From Onthophagus taurus (lineage: Eukaryota > Arthropoda > Insecta > Coleoptera > Scarabaeidae): 64,000 nt of DNA. The position numbers were made by a program, and so were the translations under genes. The notes under the pieces are model-generated. The model saw only the letters and a list, made by a program, of their open reading frames with translations, was not told the origin of the DNA and did not search any database. The DNA is taken from NCBI RefSeq assembly GCF_036711975.1, contig NC_091966.1:16375501-16439500 (forward strand), read 5' to 3'. Every line of letters starts with the position of its first letter. Positions within the stretch are counted from its first letter, which is position 1. Positions 53,844-64,000 of the stretch are shown in pieces.

Positions 53844-55195
53844 TACAGGATGAGTCGGCAGGAACTGACTAAACTTTAGGAGTGTATTGTTGTTATCCGA
53901 TAACTACAATTAAACATAATCTTATACATTAACATTCAATATTGATCATCAGCGTTATTTTAACAATTGTTCGAAAATATCGCCATTAACTTCTAAACAT
54001 TTCCAGCTTCGTATACTAAGAGCTCTTGTTGCTTTCCTAATTGCTACATGATTTTCTTTAATATTAACTGCAACATTTAGAATGCGCCTAAGAAGTACAT
54101 CCCTAGTGTCCACTTTGACTTTGTATACTTCATTTTTGAACCAGCCCCACAAACAATAATCAAGTGCTGTGAGGTCTGGAGATCTTGAAGGCCAACTAAT
54201 AGAACTACCACGACCAATCTAACGCCCTGGAAACCGTTGGTCCAAATGTTGCTTGACCTGACGAAATGCGCCGGATCTCCATCGTGTTGAAAGCACATTT
54301 GCCTTCTAATCTTTAGAGGAACATCCTGCAGTAAATCATTTAATTCATTTTGTAAAAACTCTAGGTAGTGGTTTCTTGTGAGGTGATTCTCCAAAATGAA
54401 AGGGCTAATTAAATAACCGTTGATCATACTACACCACACATTTACCGAAAACTTGTGTTGAAAGTTGTTTTCGATTGTTGCATGGGGATTTTCATCGGAC
54501 CATACGTGACTATTACGAGTATTATGTAGGCCGTCACGGGTAAATGTTGCTTCATCCGTGAAAAGAATATGCGATACAACACGATGATCATTATTTATCC
54601 ACCGACAAAATTCGACTCGTTCAACATAATCTTCCGACAGTAGATGTTGTACCTTACCTAAATGGTATGGACATAAGCATTGCTCGTGGAGTGTGTTTAT
54701 TACTAGTCTTTTGTGGAATGTCTAATTGAACAGCAATTCTTCGTGAGCTAGTCGTTGCATCTTTATCTACTAGATCCAAAATATTTTCTACTTCATTTAA
54801 ACATTGACGCGTAACTCCTTCAGATGTTATTTTAACGCTGAGAAGTGTACCGGTTTCACGCAGTTTATTGAAACCCCTAATAAAAACGTTTTTATGAGGA
54901 TGTCTGCGATTTGGAAACCGTTGACGATATTCATCTGCAGCAGCTGTAGCACTCTCGTCACAAAAACCATATACAATTAACATATCTGTATATTCTAAAT
55001 GTGAATAAGTACCTGGCATCTTGTACCACTTAATACAAATCAAAATGTCAAATCTACGTTAAATGTTTAACAGTAGTTATGCAATCAATTGAAAACAAAT
55101 GAAAATCGGATAACAACATATGGGTTTTTTTACATTATTTTCAAGCGTACAATACACTCCTACAGTTTGGTCCGTTCCTCTCGACTCACCCTGTA
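53844..55195 (-). mobile_element. Tc1/mariner-superfamily element, decayed
   Basis: Ends TACAGGATGAGTCGGCAGG (53844) and ACTCACCCTGTA (to 55195), arms of about 45 bp. The minus-strand transposase in pieces: HTH region from 55043 (EYTDMLIVYGFCDESATAAA, RQRFPNRRHPHKNVFIRGF), the first-Asp region (about 54560), MCFQHDGDPAHFV with the second Asp (about 54310), and SRSPDLTALDYCLWGWFKN with the third acidic site (about 54185-54130). Stops and frameshifts between pieces. Confidence 0.9.
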
Positions 55196-55214
55196 TATAT
55201 AATATATATAATAA

Positions 55215-56640
55215 TAGAACATCCTGTATATTTTGTCATATTATGAATAGAATTAAATTTGTTTATACAACCGTATATGTTACTATTTTATAGCATTCAT
55301 AGTTCCTGAGATATGCAATTATTTTTCCAAAATGTGTCCATTGCAGGATCTTTTTAAAAACAATGTAAAAACGACATTTTTTTAAATTTTTCCTTGAAAC
55401 TATGTCAGATAATAGTCAAAGCCAGTAGGTAAATGATAGTATCCAAAGATATTAGATACGCTATATAGCGTGTTCATAAAGCTTAGTTACTTTTGATGTT
55501 TTTCAAATGGCTTTTTCATGTTTTTTAAATGGAACACGCCGTATATTGTGTGCAGGTTGAATTGCCCATCAAGTTACCTTTAATTAATGATAAGTGTGTC
55601 ATATATCTAACTTTAATAGATTTCCTCATATTTAGAATTTAAAGAATAATGTGTAATAGAATATGCGTTATTGTACTTAATATTACATTCTGTCTATGTT
55701 TATCAGTTTTTTTTGTTCTTCCTTTTATTATTTGATTAATATTTTATAATGTAAAATAATTTTGCTGCCATATACCAGATTTTAATGCGACTTGGTACTT
55801 TATAAAATTTTAAAAAGATGTAAGTAATAAAATATGCAATTGTTCTGCCATATAATTTACAACTTTAGAGAAAATAAGATGCACATGTTAAGAGATACCT
55901 AAAGATCTTTTATACAGCACATTAATGCTTGTAGATGAGAAAATGGGCAGCAATTTGAACAACTTCTAAATATTAATTAAATTAATACCTACTTAATAAT
56001 TTAGTAATTAAAAAAGGGATTTATTCTTCTGCCATTTAATTGTATTTTTACTGTATTTTTTTTAAATTTTATTTTAATATAATATTACCGATTTAAAAAT
56101 GACAGACATACAAAAAAGAAAAAAAAAGTGACAATAAGGACATATCAAAAGGAATATCTGTCACTTTTTAAGTACAATAATGACATTTTATTATACGTTT
56201 TTCTTTAAATTCTAAATATCAGGAAAACTATTAAAGTTAGATATATGACATACTTATCATTAATTAAAGGGAACTTGATGAGCAATTCAACTAGTACACA
56301 ATATACAGGGTGATCCATTTAAAAAACTTAAGAAAAGGCCATTTGAAAAACATCAAAAGTAACTAAGCTTTATAAACCTGTATAGTGTATGGAACATCTT
56401 TGAATAGTAGCTTTCATCTACCTACTAGCTTTGACTATTGTCTGACGTAGTTTCAAGGAACAATCGGAAAAAATGTCGATTTTACATCGTTTTTAAAAAG
56501 ATCCTATAATGGGCACATTTTGGAAGAACAGTTGAATATCTCAGGAACTATGAACGCTATGAAATAGTAACATATACGGTTGTATAAACAAATTTAGTTG
56601 TATTCATAATATGATAAAATATGCAGGATGTTCCATTTAT
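55215..56640. mobile_element. Foldback element with about 440-bp inverted arms
   Basis: The left arm starts aacatcctgtatattttgt (about 55217), the right arm ends aaaatatgcaggatgttcc (about 56635). The arms (to about 55650 and from about 56195) stay similar along their length, with indels. The loop is AT-rich and non-coding. Confidence 0.85.
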
Positions 56641-56950
56641 ACAAATTTACGTACTCTCCGCTACGCTTAAATGGAGCACCCTGTATAAGTGAAAATAATT
56701 TTATGTAATAGAAAGTGATGAGTCAAACAACTTTTATATAAAATATATTTCTGTTTTTCAAACGGTTTAGTAACTATCGAGCGCCGGGATACGAATAACT
56801 CATCCTGTATAATACATTAAATTCGTAACTACAGTTTATTTAAAATCCTCTCTGGTTTTAAATTCCCGCCAAAAATATAGCTTTAAAAAATTACACTGTG
56901 TAAACGTGACTTTTCATTTTAATCCTCCAAATTAAAAAATAGAGTACATA

Positions 56951-57103
56951 TACAGTGTGTTAATTAATTATCGCACCCGACCGACGACATCATTGCAGGT
57001 ATGCAACCAATATCACAGTATTGGTATTGCTATATGCGATTTGCGTATTTGGTTGCATACTTGCAATGATGCGTCAGGTACGATAATTAATTAACACAGT
57101 GTA
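56951..57103. mobile_element. 153-bp palindromic MITE
   Basis: TACAGTGTGTTAATTAATTA at the left and TAATTAATTAACACAGTGTA-like at the right. Arms of about 50 bp also share catgcaa-type words (ggttgcatac). No ORF. Confidence 0.9.
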
Positions 57104-57249
57104 GAAGGTGCAATTTTAGCACCGTTTTTGAATACGTTACGAAAAAGTTATGAAATTTATTTGATATGATAATTTTTACGACACTGCTAACATCTTAATT
57201 TGTTTTTCAAATGACTTGTCCTTTGAGTTTAACAATGAATTTTAAAAAT

Positions 57250-58720
57250 AAATATAACGCAAACTGAAAGTACCTTTTTATCTTCACGCTGGTCGTTCGG
57301 GCGTTGGATCGTTCGTGATGTAAAGCCACCGAAAGAGCACTCGACGTTCGCATATGGCTCCATAAAAAAGATCGAAACGCTAATTGATCGAAAAACAGCA
57401 TGGCACCTCGACGTTAACTTAGTAATCTCGTGCCGCGGGCGACCAAAGAGCATCGGCGGCCGATTCCTGCGGCGAATCTCGCTGACGTCGAGGGAAGCCT
57501 GGGGACCAATAAAGCAGGGCCCCAGCGCACGCCAGACCTCCGTGGGTGGGCCCCAATCGCCTCCTCTTGATGCCGGCGCATCCACAAATTGATATTCCAT
57601 CGACGTTGATTGACGCTCCAACCTGTTCCTCCATCCCGGTTTCTATCTATACTCGTTCCCCCGTTTTGTGGGGATGGATTTTTGGACGCGATCGCGATCG
57701 CGATCTAGGGAGAGGATTCTCCCCGACACCACCCCGGGACATTTTCCGGAAAGGTAGAAATGGAAAGGAGTCGAGGGGAAGTCAGGAAATAGGGGGGCGA
57801 AGGGCTTGGTTTTCGACGGGGCCGCGAGTGTCTGGCGGCGCTCCATTAAGCCCCACGGTCGTCGTCGTCTCCCCTTGCAAATATTTTGATCTAATAAACG
57901 GAACGTTAGATTACAACGCGGCGGTGCGATGATTTGTCGGAGGAGGTGGCTCGGGGGATCGTCGAGGGTTGGTCTTGTGGCTGGGGGAATAAATCGTAAT
58001 TTCATTCTGGGAATGTCTGGATTCTACTTGGGGTTAATAACATTTAAAATTATCTTTTTACTTAAACTTTCGATATTCAACTATTAAAATTAAACGTTTG
58101 AGTCAACGACCTTCTCCTTCCCTTCACTATTCCCAGTCAGCATGTCGTGAAAACAAAGACTGGGGCAACAATCAAATCATCGTGAACGATAGACTATGCA
58201 ACAAATTAGATTGTAGCTTATTAGAGCAGAATTGTGTTTGGAAGCGAACAATGTTGACGGTAACGCAGCGGATGTAAAGGCCATTCTTGCAAGTTCCCTC
58301 AGGTCCCAAACCGACCGATGGAGTGCGCCAATTTCGATCATTCAATAATTCAAGATGGACAACAACGTGTATATGTGATCCAATACACGGTTGGTCGACG
58401 TACGATGGCGGAATTCTATGGGGTTGTTGTTGGAATTATACGCGCGCTGCCCCACTCGTAGATGGCGCTGCGAGACGCGGCGGCGGTCCCATGGCCCGTC
58501 GCGACGAACCTAATAACAGAGTGCCTCGGCCATAATCTCCACGGGGTTGCCGCTACAATTATAGATATTACAATATATTGTCTGTCCGGTCAAATTACCT
58601 CCAATCACGGGCATTACCGGTCGTACCGGCTAATTGTTGATAACATTCCCGGACAGATGATGAATTATCTTCGATCTCCATTCTTAATTTTGTATGAGGG
58701 AAAATAATTGAGGGTACGAT
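57250..58720. promoter_or_regulatory. Large GC-rich unique block, candidate regulatory DNA
   Basis: The most GC- and CpG-rich part of the window, with no transposon similarity. Open frames occur on both strands with no domain, as expected from composition. Contains gcgatcgcgatcgcgatc at 57689-57706. It may be a promoter, CpG-rich enhancer cluster or non-coding exon. Confidence 0.35.
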
Positions 58721-60395
58721 ATACTATAATATTGTTACAAAATATAGGTGTCCTGTTTATGAGGTTTTTGAGATATTATCATTTGTGATTTATCCTTTTT
58801 ATTTTTTTTTCTTTGGTTATTAAGTATTAATAAAACTTTCGTTTTTGTTTCGAGAGGTCGATGTGTGTGCTTTACAGCGGTCGCTGGGGCACCTCAGACA
58901 TTCGATATTTCGCAATTACGATTAAGAATAAATTTAGCCTGAAAATTTACAACAGCAGTAAAACTAACGTTTTATGGCCGTTATTCATATAATAACATCC
59001 ATGTTAAGCGATCCCTCCCGTTCGTTACGTGCCGTTCAGATGTGGTAATAACGTTGAAAATAATCCTCGAATTTATGGGTGAAAAACACTCGCGAGACTT
59101 ATCACAACGGAATTAAACACGGTTGCCCGCGCGTGGGTTTTTATGCGCCTTGGTATGCGTTGTTTACGATAAGCTCGTCTCAGGTGTACGCACCGATGGC
59201 GATTAAGGGTTTAAAGTTTATATTTATTTCTTAAAAATATTGAATTACGGCGGGTAAAGTAAGGAGTTCGTCTTAAAACGAATGCATCGGTATAACAAAA
59301 CCGACATAAATTTTAAACACAACAAGAATATGAATCGGGATTATAAATATGGAAATGTATTACTTTTTTATAAATGTAAAAGTTACATTGTATATTTATC
59401 ATACATTTACTATTTATTAAGTTACAAAGTTACAAATAAAGATGCTACTGTAACTGTAGAATCTCTACCTATATATTATCCTTAAAAGTTGCTGTTAAAT
59501 TAAGATATAATAAGTTACCATCTCTCGTTGTTCTTTTCAAAATTATTTTTCAAAGTAAGTGAGGGCTACTTTTCTCGATGATCTTGAAAATTTAATCTTG
59601 TAGTCGACTACAATGATTGATGACGTCGTCAACCATGAAGGTTACAGATTTTCATATAAATGGTTTATATGACGATGCGATCCCAGATCAAATCAGATGA
59701 TAAATCATAATCAATTTAAATAAAGAGGTAAAAGTTCAAAGTCTAAAAGAGACAACGCCAAGTGCAGAGAGAAAAGTATGTCGCCCCTGGTTTTAAATCT
59801 GGAAACATTCCAAAACTCTTTTAACAAAATGCGAAAACAAGTCATAGGAAACGATTAGGAAAATCCTATCCGATTAAAATTTTCAAAACAATAGGATTAT
59901 TCTAAAAAATAGATGTGGTTTAATGTATAAAGAATAAGAATTTAAATAAAACTAAGTTAACTTAAAAACCAAAATAAGCCCTTTCCTAGAAATAAGACTT
60001 ACTACAATCTTCCTCACATTAATTTCGTAAACATTATAACAATATTGTAAAGTTGTAAAACTTGCTAAGGTTACATCTAAGCCATACACTTATGTCTAAG
60101 TATGCAATTAACTGTAAATTCTCATAATGATTGTCTAAAACATCCGATTCGGTTCCAACCACTTAGCTAGTACTTGGTAGTCCTTATTAAGGAAATCAAA
60201 ATAACACAAAGGACATAATAACAAGAATGAAGGAGAATATCATGCATCCTACTCGAAGGCATAGTAAGCAAATCAGAGTACTTCGTGAATTACTGAAATT
60301 GTGACTATCAACATCAAAAAGCCTAATCAACATGATTATTATTAAATATTATATCTACGTGTGCCTATATGTAATATATTGAGTGAGTTTCATAA
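58721..60395. other. AT-rich sequence
   Basis: 58850-59200 is moderately GC-richer. Otherwise nothing recognised. Confidence 0.4.
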
Positions 60396-60399
60396 CTCA

Positions 60400-60900
60400 C
60401 TCAAAAAAGTAATCTTTTTCTCTTTAATTTAGGATTTCTTCTGTTATTGAACAAATGATGATGCCAAGATTGGTCCCATCTCTTTGGTCGTCTTCCTGCT
60501 GTCTTCTTCTCCCCTGTTCGATTGCGTTTACATGTTTTAGCTATTTGGTCTTCAGCCATTCTGTCCACATATTCTTTTCATTGTCAATGTAATGTATGTC
60601 GTATCTCTTTCTTATCGCCTTGTTTGTTTGCCGGTTATGTAAAGAAAGTCGTTGAATTGGTCTGCGGGACTCCATCTGTAGCATTCTTACTTTCTGCTTT
60701 ATTCTCTATGTTTCTCTTCTGGTCTCTGTTCCGTAGGTTAGGACTGGTTGACCTATCGTCTTGCATATTGGGTCGCTACGATTTCTTAGGTTTTGCGCCT
60801 CCTTGTATAGATGCGATCGCTTAAAATTTCGACTCCCAAATAGTTGAAGATCATCACTTGTTCTATCACTTTGCCTACCAGCTCCAACTTGCATCTACAA
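60400..60900 (-). mobile_element. LINE fragment (RTE/CR1-like), C-terminal region
   Basis: The minus strand reads RSDPICKTIGQPVLTYGTET (about 60790-60720) and further on a W-x2-H/W..R-M/L-A..GR-R/K-P-x-RW-like end (about 60560-60480). This matches the YG-x-E-T..GRRP-KRW tail of RTE/CR1 LINEs. Decayed. Confidence 0.65.
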
Positions 60901-63745
60901 AGCTCCTTAGATGAGTTTTTTTTTGTAGAAATCCTGATATTGTAGTATTACTGTTCATCCCAGAAAAATTAACATCCCAACAATCATACCCTCTATAGCT
61001 AATAGGGCCCATTTTTTATTATTGAACTTAATAACATATGTGGTGGTGTTAACAGAGAAATAGGTCATATTGAAGATTAACAAACCAGAAGCATTGAACT
61101 GGAGAATAATTGGGTTTCGGTGGCGTATAATGAGTGTTCTGCTAACATTTTAATCTTAACGTCTTGAGCTCTTGTATCATATAAATGAATTGAATACCTT
61201 TCAATCAGCAGATTTTATAATGAAAGAGAAAGGACTGCAAGATAATCTGCTTTGCAATCGAACAATAAGAATTATGCATGATGATCGTTAATTACACCCA
61301 CACAAAATTCATAAGAGCCATTTGGAGTACAGGAATTATGCTGATTGAGAAAACTTTTTGAGGAAGTACTACAACTGAGTTATTCATTTGAACTGTCGAG
61401 CGGTTTCCGAAGCCTTGTTTCCGGAATTACTCCTGTTGCAGACCACACACTCTGATTCATACAGTTGGGTCATTGCTGTGTTATCCATTCTGCCAGAGTA
61501 GCTGAGGCAATACAAATGCTGATGGTGTGAAGACCTATCAGCGCTTGTACTAGATCATAATGAAACAATCTCGGATGGCTAAAGTCGTATTATATCCGAA
61601 GAACACGGGACGTGGTCTTGAATTGGGGGAAGTATCTGGGGAAGACGTAGCTCTAAGGCTGTGTTACCAACCAAACATCTACGAATGTGTTGGACCGATA
61701 TACAGAACTAGCCTCAGCGGAGGAGGTTATAGGTATTGCCTAGGTACTTTATTGATAGTGACGATACGAGGAAACCCAAGTTCGTGCGGTAATGTATTAG
61801 TATTCAGCTGCGGCAATGCCAATTATTTTGCAGTGCCCTGTAACATTTTGCTCTCGAAAGGAAAATGGTCCTTTGAATCTTGGGGAGTCATGAACCGGAA
61901 ATATACATTGTCCCTGTCTACTTACTCAGTAACGAAAAATATTGCTTCATTATTTAAAACCAGTTTGTCAAAAATACTATCCTTATCCATACACTATTCT
62001 ATTTGTACACAAAACATAACTCGATTCATTTTGTCAGTAGGCACAAGGGTTTGTAACAATTGGAAGAGATTAGACTTCTGTGTCAACCAGTTGACTTCAC
62101 ATTACACAGACGTTCTGTAGCTTTAAATTGCTAATATCATCATCGAATAGAATTGGCATACGGCGCAACTTTTTGGAACTTCTTTTCTGTAGTGGCGTAT
62201 ACTGTTATTAAGCAGATTTGAATGAAATTAAAGCATACCATACGGTTTCTGCTGGTCTGTTATCAACATTGCTAACTGCTACTCTCCTTCAAATCTTGAT
62301 AAATTGCTTTATCAAAATCATAATTAAATTTTAACACCATCTCATTAGTTAACCATTTCTTGTAATATTTTAGTTTTGCTTACATTTTGTTTTTCATACA
62401 ATATATTTTTTCCATTCAATTCTCCTTCTCTCTGTGAAATAATTTTTATTGGAACATTATGGTTGGTTATAAATTTTTTGTTGGGCCAATCTATGAATTG
62501 TTATAACAAAATAATTTCGACTATTGGTAACGAGTACGGCCAATGGACGTGTTGCGGAAAAGCGCGGCGCATGTTTTGCACAAAAAAGGAGGTACAAAAA
62601 TAAAAGGGTCAAATAGCAAATATTTAAATAAAAGAGGGCAGCGTACCGACGCTCCGGTAGGTGGCGGTAGGAGAGTGGCACAGCGCACATTCGTTCGTAC
62701 CTCCGCGAGAGAGCCAGAATAATAAACGATATGGGTGGTCGGCCGTTCAAATAACTCCGCCTTTATTTGTATTGAACCCACCCAAATGTCCATTCAATAC
62801 TTCCAATTAATATATCAAATATTTATGTAGGTATGCGCGCTCGCGTCCAGTTCCATTCTCTTGTTGTTTTTCATCAGAGCTTTCTAGAATTTTTTATAAA
62901 TATATTTCAGTAGCCTCAATTTTTTTAATTTAAAATAACTATAAGATGAAGATTACTCAAGGACATTGAACATTATTAGCATGTATATCGTTTGAAATCT
63001 AAGGTCGGGTTATTAACGAACGTATACACATCCGATAAGGATCAAGTCTTGAGGCTATTTAAATGCACTATCATGATATCACCTAAGAAATAGAGCATTA
63101 AAGTTATTTTTACAACGAGTCATGCACGGTAATTGCCAGTTAAGTAAAATTAAAAAAATGATCTAAATGAAGATGTCGACTAAAATGCAAATGGGTTGAT
63201 AAAAAAAACAGTATAACTTGTTGACCTTTGTGAGGTAATTAAAAGTTAATATAAGCATTAAAATTTATGCGACTTAGTATCGTCCTATCTAAAACATGGT
63301 CGCCAGTTCTTAATTTATGGCTAACTTCTAAATAATTGCGATTAATTAAGAAGTTCTTCGAATTCGCCCCCCAGTACTAATTATTACATATAAATCTGAG
63401 CTCGATCTCTTCTCGGATATTTCGCGACTGCAGAGGCGAACTCTTTAATTATATATCATAAAAGTTGGCGGCCAACTTTAATTATATAATTATTTATTTT
63501 TAGCCCTCCGGTTATTGCGTCAAAAACTTCGTCCCTCTCTGATTATATTCAGCGACTGAGAAAAAATGCCTAATTACTTTTTAATAAGTTCTGTCACCGA
63601 GTACCGGCTTATTACGATTCTTTTTTACTCATTTTATAATTTCTTTTTTTTTTTTCATCGTATAGAACCCAATACAGTAAAACAGACAAAATATTTATAA
63701 GTCAGTACATCAGTGTATTTCAATATTAATATTAACACTCATAGG
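60901..63745. other. Mixed non-coding sequence with two GC-richer blocks
   Basis: 62520-62880 and 63340-63640 are unique, GC-richer blocks without domains. An open frame of 186 codons is listed separately. Remaining sequence is AT-rich. Confidence 0.4.
61560..62120 (+). CDS. Orphan open frame, 186 codons, function unknown
   Basis: ATG at 61560, stop at 62118-62120. The frame starts MKQSRMAKVVLYPKNTG and is rich in Ser and Leu. No signal peptide, membrane segment, zinc motif or transposase motif stands out, and no splice or poly(A) context fixes it as a gene. The opposite strand has several stops. It may be a chance frame or the relic of an unknown element. Confidence 0.2.
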   Translation: MKQSRMAKVVLYPKNTGRGLELGEVSGEDVALRLCYQPNIYECVGPIYRTSLSGGGYRYCLGTLLIVTIRGNPSSCGNVLVFSCGNANYFAVPCNILLSKGKWSFESWGVMNRKYTLSLSTYSVTKNIASLFKTSLSKILSLSIHYSICTQNITRFILSVGTRVCNNWKRLDFCVNQLTSHYTDVL

Positions 63746-63747
63746 TA

Positions 63748-64000
63748 GAATCCAATTCGGGTTATTCCCCAAAATGCCCTATTCCATGTTCATAGATAAA
63801 CTCAGGCTATTCCCCGAGTTGCCTATTCGATGTATAAAGCAAGACGATTTTAATTATTACTTAGTGCCAGATTGTTGTATATTTTTATTCAATAATAAAA
63901 AGTAGAACTAACACTAGACCTGGAATTAGAAACATACGGGTTTAGCCGTACCTCTGTTAAGGCGGCTAAACCCGAATGTTTCTAGTTCTTGGTCTAGTAT
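63748..64000. repeat. CTAG-rich palindromic repeat family with its leader, running off the window
   Basis: The leader aattcgggttattcccc (63753) and ttatt..agtgccagattgttg lead into cactagacc..ctaggaacta-type words. The palindrome cgggtttagccg / cggctaaacccg sits at 63938-63977. This copy shows the leader and palindrome as one unit. Confidence 0.9.

Noticed and set aside
57229..58535. Several 80-130-codon frames on both strands (57229-57621, 57546-57932, 57643-58005, 58287-58535)
   Set aside because: They overlap on opposite strands in a GC-rich block where stops are rare. No domain or consistent splice sites seen.
1..64000. CRISPR arrays, bacterial operons or phage genes
   Set aside because: Introns, poly(A) signals and metazoan genes throughout. 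The tandem repeats present lack spacer-repeat structure.

Overview
The window is nuclear DNA of an insect, possibly a beetle (the order is an inference). It is AT-rich and has short introns with GT..AG borders. It carries four conserved protein genes, all with arthropod or metazoan character, one snoRNA host gene, and a very high load of decayed mobile elements. There are no operons, phage genes or CRISPR arrays.

Layout. 1-711 (-): 5' part of a xylose-isomerase-like gene, cut by the window edge. 1376-12447 (-): CDKAL1-type tRNA methylthiotransferase in three exons; its 9.4 kb first intron holds LINE pieces, two hAT elements at one target site, and a long-terminal-inverted-repeat element that ends 16 nt from the splice donor. 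12448-12838: shared promoter region. 12839-13976 (+): a non-coding host gene with four intronic C/D-box snoRNAs. Two of these match U30 and U27, so it resembles the vertebrate U22 host gene (UHG/SNHG1). 13991-15405: piggyBac-ended composite element. 15968-17842 and 22635-24436 (-): two intact SmydA (MYND-SET) paralogues inside a 3.5 kb segmental duplication. 25.1-29.1 kb: nested mariner/Tc1 elements. 30285-30809 (+): spaghetti squash (sqh), the non-muscle myosin regulatory light chain.

From 31 kb on I find no convincing conserved protein-coding exon. 31-37.3 kb is transposon and LINE debris. 37.4-37.95 kb is a GC-rich block that looks like a promoter or first exon. From there to the end, AT-rich DNA and transposons alternate with unique, GC-richer blocks (about 43, 48, 52, 57.5-58.7, 62.6 and 63.4 kb). 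These resemble the regulatory landscape or huge intron of a developmental gene lying outside the window.

The most distinctive unexplained signal is a dispersed family built from degenerate CTAG-rich words (tagttctaggtctagtg and relatives) around a palindrome (cgggtttagccg / cggctaaacccg). It occurs at ten or more places and has been hit repeatedly by other elements: a piggyBac at TTAA, and LINEs with 14-bp and 21-bp target duplications. Two copies abut a motif with the conserved core words of a hammerhead ribozyme.

The protein genes do not form one pathway: sugar isomerisation (if active), tRNA A37 thiolation, SET-domain methylation and actomyosin contraction. The one functional link visible is the divergent pairing of CDKAL1 (tRNA modification) with the snoRNA host gene (rRNA modification).
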